Source: JAVBNO01 sp031551485
GTDB lineage: Bacteria > Bacillota > Clostridia > Oscillospirales > Ruminococcaceae
Reading direction: 5' to 3'
Length of the DNA stretch: 51,816 bases
NCBI GenBank assembly: GCA_031551485.1
Contig: JAVBNO010000053.1
Coordinates: forward strand, 1 to 51,816
Within the stretch, counting starts at the first letter, position 1, and every line of letters begins with the position of its first letter. The position numbers and the translations under genes are program-made. This document shows, piece after piece, positions 31,255-40,022 of this stretch. The notes under the pieces were generated by a model that saw only the letters and a list, made by a program, of their open reading frames with translations, was not told where the DNA came from and did no database searches.

Positions 31255-33597
31255 TCAAAAAGGTAAATGTTCACTGTTTGCCTTTTTGATGCGGTCAATC
31301 ATATCGCTGCAAAGCTCGTCGGCAATTTCGCTGCTGGCCGCCTCCGCAAATACCCGGATGGTGCGCCCCGCCTTGCCCGGCCGAATAAAGATAGTGCCCT
31401 CTTCCCGCCGGATGACGACGCCTTCGCCGGCCACACCTTCCGCATTCTCCGGCTCAAACTGCCGGATCAGCCGGGCGGGGTTGCCTGCCACCCCCAGTCC
31501 CCGTTCGCTGGTGTAAAAGGACGGCACCCCCTCTAGCGCGGCGGGTAAATTGCCTTCGCACTCTTTTACAATGCGCAAAAACCGAATCGCCAGCATCAGT
31601 CCGTCCCGGGTCCACAGTTGTGTCAGCGCCAGATCCCGCGCCTTTTGGTCCGAGGCATCTGCCGGGCAGCTGTAATAGCGCAGCACTTTCCGGCCATATT
31701 GGGCTGCCGCCTCGTCAATGGCCCGGGGCGCCTCGAACGTAAGAGCCACGTCATGCCCCGCGGCAAATTCCGCCGTGCAGCAGGCCGCCAAAAGGCGGGG
31801 ATAGGGGATATACCCCACTGCCCGGTCGAAAAGAGCGACCCGGGCCCCGGTGGCGTCAATCCACAATGTAAACCCGCTGAAGATATCGGCCCCCAGCTTC
31901 TGTAAAAGCGTCAGCCCTGCCCGTTCTGTCTCCCGGTGTCCCGACTTAATGGTGCACCCCACACCGCTCAACCCCAAGGGCGCTTCACACAGGATATGGC
32001 TTTGGTACAAAGCCTTAATCCCCCCCATTGCCATCCGGTCGCCGCAGTTGTATTTGGGTGTGCGGTTATATTCCCCCCGCTCCAAAATACCCTCCAGCTC
32101 CCGCTCGCTGCTTCGGGTGGCGGGCAGCCCGCCAACACCGGTCAACTGGGCGCACAGGCCCGCCCCGCTGCTGCCCACATAAATGCCATGGCGCAAACTG
32201 CAAAATCCCATGGCAAAATGATAAAAAGGCCGTGTCCCCGCGCCAAAATCCAGCACCCCTGACCCCGACGCCTGAATACCGCTGGCCAAAGCGTCGGCCA
32301 TCACCCGGGCAAAAGGCACATCGGCGGTAGCCAGCCCCACCCGTTCGCCCGCCGCCATACTGCCCAAAGCGCTGCCAATGCGGGCGCACAGCTCGGGGGT
32401 AAGCTCCAGGCCGTCGCCTCCCACAATGCCGCTGTCGTCGAAATACCCCTCTTTGCCCCCATTCGCGTTTTTGATATGGCCGGTAGCCCGCACCCCGGCG
32501 GATACAATTTTCCCCGGCCAAATTTTAACACCTGGCGCCAGTGACGACCCTTTGCCCATCCGGGCGCCTGCCCCGGCCACACTTCCCTCAAACAGCATGA
32601 CTTTGTCCCCGGCCACACTACCGGCGCACAAAATCGCCCCTGTCAGCGTCCCGTTGTCGCCCACGCTGCTGTCCGCCAGCAAAAGGGAACCGCTTACCCG
32701 TGTCGACCGCCCCACCACAACCCGGTTGTCCAAAATACTGCCGCTCTCCACAAGGGAAAAATCCCCAATCCGAACTCCTTCGCCCACATAAACAGGCGGC
32801 TGGATGGTGTAATGCCCCACCGGTCTTCCGCTTTTAAATACGTTGCCCTCCGCGTCTTTTTCACCGGCAAGGCGGCAATCCACCCGCCCTTCCAGCATGT
32901 CGATCTGACACCGCAAATAGCTATTTAAATCGCCAATGTCGCACCAATACCCCTCGTCGGCATACGCCATCAGCTTCATTTGTTTTTCCATCATAAGGGG
33001 AAACAGATCTTTGGCAAAGTCAAAATTGACACCTTGGGGAATTAAGGCGGTGGCCTCCGGCGACAAAATGTAAATGCCGGTGTTGGCCAACTCGCTCACC
33101 GCCTGGTAATAAGAGGGCTTCTCCACAAATCCGGTAATCCGCCCTTCGCTGTCGGCGCATACCAGGCCATATTCCCGTGGGTCTGCCACCGCCTTGACGA
33201 TTAAGGTGGCGGCCGCCCCGTGCTTTTTATGAAATGCCATGGCCGCCGTCAAATCAAAATCACAAAGGGCGTCCCCGCTAATGACAAGGATATCCTCTTT
33301 ACAGTCGCCGCAGGCGTTTTTGACGCTCCCTGCTGTTCCCAGGGGGGCGTCCTCCTCCACAAAATCCAGCGCCACCCCCCCAAAGGCGTTTTCGGGGAAA
33401 TGCCGCGTCAGCGCCCCCGGCAAATACCGCACCGTCACCCAGGCAAAATGTACCCCGTGCCGCGCCAAAAGCTCAAGAATGTACTCAATGGCGGGCCGCC
33501 CACACAGCCGGGCCATCGGCTTTGGAATGTCGCAGGTCAGAGGACGCAAACGGGTACCCTCGCCGCCGGCCATAATTACGCTCTTCATCATTGGCAT
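31255..33597 (-). CDS. Sugar-1-phosphate nucleotidyltransferase fused to degenerate phosphomannomutase domain
   Basis: 780 residues in three parts. Residues about 4-235 are a nucleotidyltransferase with GGEGTRLRPLT, KPM and a VISGDALCDFD metal site. Residues about 250-375 are left-handed beta-helix repeats. Residues about 405-780 follow the phosphomannomutase fold but lack the catalytic elements: the phosphoserine loop (normally S-H-N-P) reads GSSGAGLCA, the metal loop (normally DGDADR) reads IDATGARV, and the phosphate-binding RPSGTEP reads RPGKAGR. The nucleotide-transfer part should be active, making GDP- or UDP-sugar; the mutase part is probably a dead regulator. The ATG at 33597 has AAAGGAG 4 nt upstream; two ATGs shortly after are alternatives. 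Its own terminator is not visible, and the rnj promoter begins right after its stop. Confidence 0.88.
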   Translation of the reverse strand: MPMMKSVIMAGGEGTRLRPLTCDIPKPMARLCGRPAIEYILELLARHGVHFAWVTVRYLPGALTRHFPENAFGGVALDFVEEDAPLGTAGSVKNACGDCKEDILVISGDALCDFDLTAAMAFHKKHGAAATLIVKAVADPREYGLVCADSEGRITGFVEKPSYYQAVSELANTGIYILSPEATALIPQGVNFDFAKDLFPLMMEKQMKLMAYADEGYWCDIGDLNSYLRCQIDMLEGRVDCRLAGEKDAEGNVFKSGRPVGHYTIQPPVYVGEGVRIGDFSLVESGSILDNRVVVGRSTRVSGSLLLADSSVGDNGTLTGAILCAGSVAGDKVMLFEGSVAGAGARMGKGSSLAPGVKIWPGKIVSAGVRATGHIKNANGGKEGYFDDSGIVGGDGLELTPELCARIGSALGSMAAGERVGLATADVPFARVMADALASGIQASGSGVLDFGAGTRPFYHFAMGFCSLRHGIYVGSSGAGLCAQLTGVGGLPATRSSERELEGILERGEYNRTPKYNCGDRMAMGGIKALYQSHILCEAPLGLSGVGCTIKSGHRETERAGLTLLQKLGADIFSGFTLWIDATGARVALFDRAVGYIPYPRLLAACCTAEFAAGHDVALTFEAPRAIDEAAAQYGRKVLRYYSCPADASDQKARDLALTQLWTRDGLMLAIRFLRIVKECEGNLPAALEGVPSFYTSERGLGVAGNPARLIRQFEPENAEGVAGEGVVIRREEGTIFIRPGKAGRTIRVFAEAASSEIADELCSDMIDRIKKANSEHLPF

Positions 33598-33772
33598 TAC
33601 GCTCCTTTGTGGCTATCTGCCACCTCTCTTACTCATTATGCGGTAACTCTCCATTCCTTATACAAACGCTCTGCCCAATCCCTGTGGCAATTTCATTTGT
33701 TTCCCTGCGCCAATCCGCGCTTTGCTCCGGCTTGCTTCACTCCAATTGAGAATGAGTTGAGAATCAAAAGGG

Positions 33773-33801
33773 TTGTGCAAAAAAGGGAAAAGGTATATAA
33801 T
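33773..33801 (+). promoter_or_regulatory. Promoter of rnhA
   Basis: TTGTGC, a 17-nt spacer and a perfect TATAAT, about 90 nt before the TTG start. A second TATAAT lies near 33825 without a clear -35. Confidence 0.65.
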
Positions 33802-33891
33802 TTCACAAGAAGAGACACAATTTGTTATAATCGGCGTGGCCGCTGCCAACACTGTAGTGGTAACCGACAAACGCCGGAAAGGGGACGCGCC

Positions 33892-34344
33892 TTGGCCAAA
33901 AAAATAGAACTTTTTTGTGACGGGGCATGCTCCGGTAACCCTGGCCCAGGTGGCTGGGGTGCTATTTTGCGTTATAACGGCGTCGAAAAAGAGCTTTCCG
34001 GCGGTGCCGACGCCACCACCAATAACCGCATGGAGCTTACGGCGGCCATTGAAGGCTTGGCCGCCCTCAAAGAACGCTGCGCCGTCATCCTCACCAGCGA
34101 CTCCAAATATGTGGTGGATGGCATTGCCAAAGGCTGGGCGGCACGCTGGCGGCAAAACGGCTGGATGCGCGCCAAAAATGAACCCGCTCTCAATTCCGAT
34201 TTGTGGGAACGTTTGCTCAACCTTGTCGCCGCCCACGATGTCACCTTTCTATGGGTGAAAGGCCACGCCGGCCACCCCGAAAATGAGAGATGTGATCAGT
34301 TGGCGGTCGCCCAAATAAAAAAGCGCCAAACGCCGCGGGATTGA
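33892..34344 (+). CDS. rnhA: Ribonuclease HI
   Basis: Cleaves the RNA strand of RNA-DNA hybrids. The TTG at 33892 is selected because AAAGGGG lies 7 nt upstream and the protein then starts directly at the family N-terminus (LAKKIELFCDGACSGNPGP); a much longer frame upstream runs antisense through the nucleotidyltransferase gene. The four acidic catalytic residues are Asp10, Glu48, Asp70 and Asp135, with His125 in KGHAGH. The 150 residues are normal for the family. It runs with its own promoter; iscS follows from a separate promoter. Confidence 0.95.
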   Translation: MAKKIELFCDGACSGNPGPGGWGAILRYNGVEKELSGGADATTNNRMELTAAIEGLAALKERCAVILTSDSKYVVDGIAKGWAARWRQNGWMRAKNEPALNSDLWERLLNLVAAHDVTFLWVKGHAGHPENERCDQLAVAQIKKRQTPRD

Positions 34345-34386
34345 TGCTCCAAAATTGTGCAAATTCCTGATTTTAAGCGAAAAGAT

Positions 34387-34415
34387 TGCAATATATACTA
34401 ATTAAGTATACAATT
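34387..34415 (+). promoter_or_regulatory. iscS promoter with palindromic operator
   Basis: TTGCAA, a 17-nt spacer and TACAAT. The spacer carries TATACTAATTAAGTATA (34395-34411), with 6-bp arms 5 bp apart, covering most of the spacer and the start of the -10. This is the expected place for an Rrf2/IscR-type repressor, but no such gene is in the window. Confidence 0.7.
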
Positions 34416-34490
34416 AAATTGCAAGAAAAGAATCTGCCAAAATAGGGGATCCCCTCTGTTCTGGCATCGACGATAACGGAAGGTGAGACA

Positions 34491-35672
34491 ATGGAAAAAC
34501 GAACTGTCTACGCTGACAATGCGGCCACCACCCGCATTACTCCCCCTGTCCTGGAGGCAATGATGCCCTGGCTGCAAAATGGCTATGGCAATCCTTCCAG
34601 CATATACGCCCTGGGGCGCGAAGCCCGCGTCGCCATCGAGACAGCCCGAGGCCAGGTTGCGGCGGCCCTTGGCTGCGGCAAAGAGGAAGTCTTTTTTACC
34701 TCCTGCGGCTGCGAAGCGGACAACTGGGCCATCAAAGGCGCCGCCGCCCTCCAAAAAAACCGCGGCAAAACCCACATCATTACAACGGCCTTTGAGCACC
34801 ACGCCGTTCTCCATACCTGCCAGGCGCTGGAAAAAGACGGCTATTCAGTTACCTATCTTCCCGTGGATGAACACGGCCTTTTGACGCCGGCTCAGGTCGA
34901 AGAGGCCATTCGGCCGGAAACCGGCCTGGTCACCATCATGTACGCCAATAACGAAATCGGCACCATTTTGCCCATTGGCGAAATCGGCGCTATCTGCAAA
35001 GCCAAAAACGTCCTCTTCCACACCGACGCTGTCCAGGCCATCGGCCATGTGGACATGAATGTGAAAGCGGACAATCTCGATATGCTTACCCTCTCCGGCC
35101 ACAAGTTTCACGCCCCCAAAGGGGTGGGCGCGCTGTACATCCGCAAAGGCTTGCGCATTCCCAACCTCATTGACGGCGGCGGCCAGGAAAACAACCGCCG
35201 CGCCGGTACCGAAAACGTGGCCTCCATTGTGGCCATGGGCAAGGCCATTGAAATCGCCAGCGCCGGCATTGCCGACCGCAATGCCAAAGTCGCCGAAATG
35301 CGCAACCGCCTGATGAACGAAATCCTTAAAATTCCCGCTTCCCGCCTCAATGGTGACCCTGTCTGCCGACTGCCTGGCAACGTCAATATCTCTTTCCGTG
35401 GCATTGAGGGCGAAGGCCTGCTGCTCCTGCTGGATATGGCCGGCATCAGCGCGTCCTCCGGTTCGGCCTGCACCTCCGGCTCTCTCGACCCCAGCCATGT
35501 GCTGCTCTCCATCGGCCTTCCCCACGAAATTGCCCACGGTTCTTTGCGCCTTACCATTGACGACGCCACCACCGAAGAAGACATTGACTATATCATTGCC
35601 CAGCTGCCGCCCATTGTGGCGCGTCTGCGGGCCATGTCACCCATATGGAACGAAAATGATGCCAACCAATGA
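34491..35672 (+). CDS. iscS: Cysteine desulfurase (IscS/NifS family)
   Basis: PLP enzyme that takes sulfur from cysteine for iron-sulfur cluster assembly. The 393 residues hold the PLP Lys205 in SGHKFHAPKG, His103 in the TAFEHHAVL segment, and the sulfur-carrying Cys327 in SSGSACTSG. The ATG has GGAAGGTGAG upstream. It lies 25 nt before iscU, so both are one operon from the palindrome-bearing promoter. Its closest functional labels are IscS or NifS; the sequence does not separate them. Confidence 0.96.
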   Translation: MEKRTVYADNAATTRITPPVLEAMMPWLQNGYGNPSSIYALGREARVAIETARGQVAAALGCGKEEVFFTSCGCEADNWAIKGAAALQKNRGKTHIITTAFEHHAVLHTCQALEKDGYSVTYLPVDEHGLLTPAQVEEAIRPETGLVTIMYANNEIGTILPIGEIGAICKAKNVLFHTDAVQAIGHVDMNVKADNLDMLTLSGHKFHAPKGVGALYIRKGLRIPNLIDGGGQENNRRAGTENVASIVAMGKAIEIASAGIADRNAKVAEMRNRLMNEILKIPASRLNGDPVCRLPGNVNISFRGIEGEGLLLLLDMAGISASSGSACTSGSLDPSHVLLSIGLPHEIAHGSLRLTIDDATTEEDIDYIIAQLPPIVARLRAMSPIWNENDANQ

Positions 35673-35697
35673 ATAAACCCAAAAGGAAGTGAGACAG

Positions 35698-36138
35698 ATG
35701 CTGTATTCTGATAAAGTCATGGACCATTTCTCCAACCCCCGCAATGTGGGCGAACTCCCCGATGCTGACGGTGTGGGCGAAGTGGGCAACGCCAAATGCG
35801 GCGATATCATGAAAATGTACCTCAAAATCGACGAAGGCGTCATCACCGATGTACGCTTTAAAACCTTTGGTTGCGGTGCTGCCATCGCCACCAGCTCCAT
35901 CGCCACCGAGATGATTAAGGGCGCCACGGTCGAGGAAGCGCTACAGCTTACCAACAAAGCGGTGGTTCAGGCGCTGGAGGGCTTGCCCCCTGTCAAAATT
36001 CACTGCTCCGTGTTGGCCGAGCAGGCCATCAAAGCCGCCATTGCCGACTACTACCGCCGTCGGGGCATCGACCCCACCCTCTTCATCCCCAACCTCCACG
36101 AATGTGGCGATGAATGTGATATTCATCAAATGAGCTGA
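35698..36138 (+). CDS. iscU: Iron-sulfur cluster scaffold (IscU/NifU N-terminal type)
   Basis: 146-residue scaffold for [2Fe-2S]/[4Fe-4S] assembly. The three ligand cysteines are Cys34 (NAKCGDIM, with Asp36), Cys59 (FGCGAA) and Cys103 (KIHCSVLAE). A short extra tail adds Cys136 and Cys140 with His135 and His143 (HECGDECDIH), beyond the basic IscU fold, and may be a second metal site. GGAAGTGAG is upstream of the ATG at 35698. It ends at a strong terminator just before a lone repeat copy. Confidence 0.95.
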   Translation: MLYSDKVMDHFSNPRNVGELPDADGVGEVGNAKCGDIMKMYLKIDEGVITDVRFKTFGCGAAIATSSIATEMIKGATVEEALQLTNKAVVQALEGLPPVKIHCSVLAEQAIKAAIADYYRRRGIDPTLFIPNLHECGDECDIHQMS

Positions 36139-36159
36139 TTCGCGCTTTGCGCAAACACA

Positions 36160-36188
36160 AAAACACCGCCCGATGGCGGTGTTTTTTG
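36160..36188 (+). terminator. Terminator after iscU
   Basis: AACACCGCC and GGCGGTGTT around CGAT, followed by TTTT. Confidence 0.94.
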
Positions 36189-36197
36189 CGTGGGTGC

Positions 36198-36366
36198 CAA
36201 GCATCTCCTGCGCACCTATGCCCTCGCCCTAAGGATGGGGTAAGGGGAAACCATGTGGTTTCCCTAAAAAATGTTTTTGCATACTTTTGCGCCAAAAAGG
36301 TTGGGCCGGTCGCGGCCCGAGCGACATACTATATCCTTGCCGGAGCGGCCATACGCCCGCGTCACT
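36198..36366 (+). repeat. Hairpin-rich repeat, copy 7 (solitary, decayed)
   Basis: One unit lacking the first ~30 nt and the T-rich tail. Its first stem is shortened (GGGGAAACCA against TGGTTTCCC). The second stem is broken: CATACTTTTG faces CAAAAAGGTTGG. It stands right after the iscU terminator. A single worn copy suggests spread or loss over time. Confidence 0.82.
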
Positions 36367-36425
36367 GTCACTTGATATCGATAAAACGCCACGACATTTC
36401 GCGTTTAATCAAGCATTTCTCCGTC

Positions 36426-36467
36426 AAAAAAACGCAGGTGCTGTGTTTCCCACAGCGCCTGCGTTTG
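36426..36467 (-). terminator. Terminator of the rhomboid-like gene
   Basis: AAACGCAGGCGCTGTG and CACAGCACCTGCGTTT (minus strand) pair with one mismatch, followed by a T run. Confidence 0.9.
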
Positions 36468-36483
36468 GCGTTTCGTCTGATTC

Positions 36484-37149
36484 TTAATAATACCGGTTGC
36501 GGTTGTTGCGCATGTTGTTTCGAAATTCTCGCCGCTGGGGGCCATATTTCCGCCAGTCTTGAAATTGCCGCCATATATCCGGCCCGAAAAAAAGAAAATA
36601 ATGCAACAAAGAGAAAAGAGCCGCGGCCCGTAGCGTCCAGTTGCCAAAAATAAGGGAAAGCGCATACCCCGCCCAGGCGACCCAGGCAAAATATTTGGCC
36701 TTCACCGGCAAAACAAAAAACAGCAAGAATTCAAAATCGGGAAAAAGGGTGGCAAAAGCCAGCAGCAGCGACAAATTCAAGTAATAATTGCTGCCGTACC
36801 CCGATACCATTGCCGCTCCAATCGCGCCCACAATCCCCAAAAGATAATACAAATTAAAAGGAATGCAGCCCCATTGGCTGGCCAGCGTGTTGCCGATAAA
36901 CACCATCAAATATAATTCCAGCAGCAGCGTAAATAGGCTGTAGGATAAAGGCACAAATATAAAAGAAATAAGCCGCCATACCTGCCCCGCAAATACGGCG
37001 TTCCGGTTCAGCCCAATGTACGTTTCCACCGGCACCTGCCGAATCCACACCACCATCACCGCCATAATGATACCGGTGGTGACATACAGCATCAAATTGG
37101 GGAAGTCGAGGAAGCGCAGCTTCCGTTCCCACTTGTAATACCACTTCAT
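36484..37149 (-). CDS. Rhomboid-like membrane protein, probably without protease activity
   Basis: 221 residues with six predicted helices. The GQVWRLISFIFVP segment and the overall plan match rhomboid proteins. A histidine (His183 in SLLHYF) sits where the catalytic base lies, but the GxSG serine motif is missing; at the matching place is SGYGSNYY, with Ser120 in an unusual setting. The C-terminus is an Arg/Asn-rich cytosolic tail. GGAGG precedes the ATG by 7 nt. It may be a derlin- or iRhom-like non-catalytic member; activity with Ser120 cannot be excluded. Confidence 0.82.
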   Translation of the reverse strand: MKWYYKWERKLRFLDFPNLMLYVTTGIIMAVMVVWIRQVPVETYIGLNRNAVFAGQVWRLISFIFVPLSYSLFTLLLELYLMVFIGNTLASQWGCIPFNLYYLLGIVGAIGAAMVSGYGSNYYLNLSLLLAFATLFPDFEFLLFFVLPVKAKYFAWVAWAGYALSLIFGNWTLRAAALFSLLHYFLFFGPDIWRQFQDWRKYGPQRREFRNNMRNNRNRYY

Positions 37150-37261
37150 GCCATTTCCTCCTGCACAGTCGTGGCCGCCCGCAGGCAGTCTAGCCCTATT
37201 GTAACAAATGCCACCCGCCGATTCAAGAAAAAGCTGTCACACCCGCAAAAGACCGGTTGTG

Positions 37262-37795
37262 TTAGAATTCTTGTTTTAAGGTGTAGGAACTTTCCAGAAA
37301 CTGCACGGCTTCGCCAATGGTATCCTTGTAACCTTCAACAGAAACCTGGTGCAAAACATCCTCTTTATCCCGAAACACCCAAATGACAATGGCCTGCCCA
37401 TTGGGGTAGGACGCCTGAATTTGCGGCGCTTGCACTCGGTTCAGGGCGCCAATGGAGTTTGTGACATTTTCGGCGCCCAAAACCTCGACCCAGTTGTGTA
37501 TGAACGCGTCAACGCTTCCTTCATAAGCGGGCCAAACCCCCATGCTGATGATCGAGTTTTCATCGGCGCTGGAAAACCGAATCTGGTCCACATCCACCTC
37601 GTCAGCCATATTGTCCGCCTCTTTCCAATCTTCCGGCACCGTCACAAAACCATAAGGCACCGCGCCCACCACCTTGGTGGCCTGCTCCGAAACGCTCGCC
37701 GCCCCGCTGCTCTCTGCGGGCGGCTTTTGGCCGCACCCCGCCAAAACCAATATCAAACATAAAACCGCAATCCAAACTGAAATCCTTGTCCGCAT
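37262..37795 (-). CDS. Putative lipoprotein of unknown function
   Basis: 177 residues with a good lipoprotein signal (LVLAGC lipobox, Cys21). A short Ser/Ala linker is followed by a compact domain (about 43-177) with VPYGFVTVPEDW and WVFRDKEDVLHQ, a pattern of small sensing or stress-binding lipoproteins in clostridia. I cannot assign it. AAGGAGG precedes the ATG. It is a single gene, divergent from gdpP. Confidence 0.75.
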   Translation of the reverse strand: MRTRISVWIAVLCLILVLAGCGQKPPAESSGAASVSEQATKVVGAVPYGFVTVPEDWKEADNMADEVDVDQIRFSSADENSIISMGVWPAYEGSVDAFIHNWVEVLGAENVTNSIGALNRVQAPQIQASYPNGQAIVIWVFRDKEDVLHQVSVEGYKDTIGEAVQFLESSYTLKQEF

Positions 37796-37955
37796 GCCGG
37801 TTCCTCCTTATATATAGCATAGAATCATTTGTCATTATATAAGCAAAACCGGCCTGCGTCAATGCGGCAAGTTCCGCCGGGGCCAAAGCGGCGCCGTCCG
37901 CTTTCGGAGCCTCCCTTCAATTTTTCACCTTTGTATTTCCTTCCCAGTCCGAACG

Positions 37956-37964
37956 TGTTATAAT
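37956..37964 (+). promoter_or_regulatory. Extended -10 promoter of gdpP
   Basis: TGTTATAAT, TATAAT with an upstream TG, about 30 nt before the ATG. The -35 is poor. Confidence 0.55.
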
Positions 37965-37993
37965 AAACGATACACCTACCAAGGAGGTGCCCT

Positions 37994-39973
37994 ATGAATA
38001 AACGCGCCAATCCTTTCGGCCTTGCCTTTTGGTCCTTGACGCTGGCTGGCTTGCTGGCGGTTGCCCTTCTGTTTTTTGTCTCGCCAAACCGCCTGTGGTT
38101 TTATATAGCGTGCAGCCTGTGGTTGGTGGCGGCCATCCTCTGTTGTGTCAACGTGCTTTCGGTGCGTAAAAACACACGCCATATTCTGGAGTCCCTTCGC
38201 GAAACGCTCACCGGCGACCAGGGCCTCACCCAATTCCCTATGGCGGTCATGGTGGTCAACGATGAAATGGAAGTGGTGTGGTATAACGACCACTGCCGCG
38301 ATCTTGTCTTTCGGGGCATCCCCTTCACTTCCCGGCTTTCCGATTTACTGCCCGGTGTCTCACTGGAAAAAGAATGCCCCCCCGAGGGCTATTCCACCGT
38401 TGTTGGCGGCCGAATGTACACCGTTTTCGTCGCCCGCGCCAAAGAGCAAAACCGTTTTATTATCTATTTTGTCGACGATAACGAGCTTAAAACCTATGCC
38501 GCCGAATATTTTAATTCCCGCCCTTCCGTTTTGCTGCTGCTCATTGACAACTACGATGAACTGTTCCAAAACCTGCGGGAAAACGAAAAAAGCCAAATCA
38601 CCGGCCAAATTGAGCAATTGGTGGAACAGTTTGTCGAAGAGGCCGGCGGCCTCCTTCGCAAGCTCCACAAAGACCAATATATCGCCATCATCGAGGAGCG
38701 CTACATGCGCGGCATCATTGAAAACCGCTTTCCCATCCTCGACCGGGTACGGGCCCTTACCCTAAGCGGGCGCACCAGCCCCACCATGTCCATCGGAATC
38801 GGGCAGGACGTCCCCACATTCCACGAAGCCGAAATGATCGCCCGCCAGGCGTTGGATATGGCGTTGGGCCGCGGCGGCGACCAGGCCGCCCTCAAAACCA
38901 AAAACGGCTACGAATTTTTTGGCGGTGTCTCCCGCACGGTGGAAAAACGCAACAAAGTGCGCACCCGCATTGTGGCCAACGCCCTGACCGAGCTCATTAA
39001 AACCAGCGATAAAGTGGTGATCATGGGCCACCGTGTCGGCGATCTGGACAGTCTGGGCGCGGCTGTTGGCTTTGCCAAAATCACTTCCCAGCTGGGCCGA
39101 CGCCCCATCATCGCCGTCAACCGGCAAAAATCCCTGGCCGAACCGCTCTACGCCCGCTTGCTCCAGGCTGGTTACCAGCATATTCTCATGAGCCCGGCCC
39201 AAGCGCTGGAGGAAGCCACCAAAAACACCCTTCTCATCATCGTGGACACCCACATCGCCAATCTGGTGGAATCCCCCGAGTTGCTGGCCCGATGCCCCAA
39301 TGTCGTCGTTGTCGACCACCACCGCAAAATGGTGGGGCACATTGAAAACGCCGTCATTTTCTACCACGAACCCTACGCCTCTTCCGCCAGCGAAATGGCG
39401 GCCGAGATTTGCCAATACATAGGCGACGGCAACATCGCCTCCGTCGAAGCCGAAGCCTTGTTGGCCGGCATGATGTTGGACACCAAAAGCTTCACCATCC
39501 GCACCGGCGTGCGCACTTTCGAGGCGGCGGCCTATCTGCGCCGCATGGGGGCGGACACCGTGGCGGTGCGCCACCTCTTTTCCACCTCCATGGATGCCTA
39601 CCAGCACCGCAGCCGCATTGTCGCCTCCGCCGAACTCTACCGCGCCTGCGCCATTGCCGTCACCGAGGACGACCTGGAGGGCATGCAGGTGGTCGCGCCC
39701 CAGTCCGCCGACGAACTGCTCACCATCAGCGGTGTGGACGCTTCTTTCGTTGTCTACCGTTCGGGCGCCCGTGCGTGTGTCTCCGCCCGTTCCATGGGCG
39801 CCATCAACGTCCAGGTACTCATGGAGAAACTGGGCGGCGGTGGCCACCACACCATGGCCGGCGTCCAAAAGGAGAATACCACCCTCACCGAAATGCGCGG
39901 CCAGCTCATCCAGGCAATCGACGCCTATATTGAAGAACAAAATAAATCAAAACAACTGCAAAACAATGCATAA
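37994..39973 (+). CDS. gdpP: Cyclic-di-AMP phosphodiesterase GdpP
   Basis: Membrane enzyme that degrades c-di-AMP, setting cell-wall and potassium balance. The 659 residues hold two helices (about 11-55), a PAS-like domain, a degenerate GGDEF domain (about 170-305), then the DHH domain with GHRVGDLDSLGAAVG, Asp-His-His in VVVDHHRK, and the DHHA1 part with GGGGHHTMAG. AAGGAGGTG precedes the ATG. It leads a long plus-strand series with rplI and dnaB, the arrangement also seen in Bacillus. Confidence 0.96.
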   Translation: MNKRANPFGLAFWSLTLAGLLAVALLFFVSPNRLWFYIACSLWLVAAILCCVNVLSVRKNTRHILESLRETLTGDQGLTQFPMAVMVVNDEMEVVWYNDHCRDLVFRGIPFTSRLSDLLPGVSLEKECPPEGYSTVVGGRMYTVFVARAKEQNRFIIYFVDDNELKTYAAEYFNSRPSVLLLLIDNYDELFQNLRENEKSQITGQIEQLVEQFVEEAGGLLRKLHKDQYIAIIEERYMRGIIENRFPILDRVRALTLSGRTSPTMSIGIGQDVPTFHEAEMIARQALDMALGRGGDQAALKTKNGYEFFGGVSRTVEKRNKVRTRIVANALTELIKTSDKVVIMGHRVGDLDSLGAAVGFAKITSQLGRRPIIAVNRQKSLAEPLYARLLQAGYQHILMSPAQALEEATKNTLLIIVDTHIANLVESPELLARCPNVVVVDHHRKMVGHIENAVIFYHEPYASSASEMAAEICQYIGDGNIASVEAEALLAGMMLDTKSFTIRTGVRTFEAAAYLRRMGADTVAVRHLFSTSMDAYQHRSRIVASAELYRACAIAVTEDDLEGMQVVAPQSADELLTISGVDASFVVYRSGARACVSARSMGAINVQVLMEKLGGGGHHTMAGVQKENTTLTEMRGQLIQAIDAYIEEQNKSKQLQNNA

Positions 39974-40022
39974 TACATTTTTGTGTATCTTATAGAAATC
40001 CTAGTTTAGAGGAGGACTCCCC

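Noticed and set aside
30983..31258. 91-residue minus-strand frame in the rnj leader
   Set aside because: No ribosome binding site and no family; it crosses the promoter and the leader.
33220..33891. Upstream extension of the RNase HI frame
   Set aside because: It runs antisense through the nucleotidyltransferase gene; the TTG at 33892 has the binding site and the family start.
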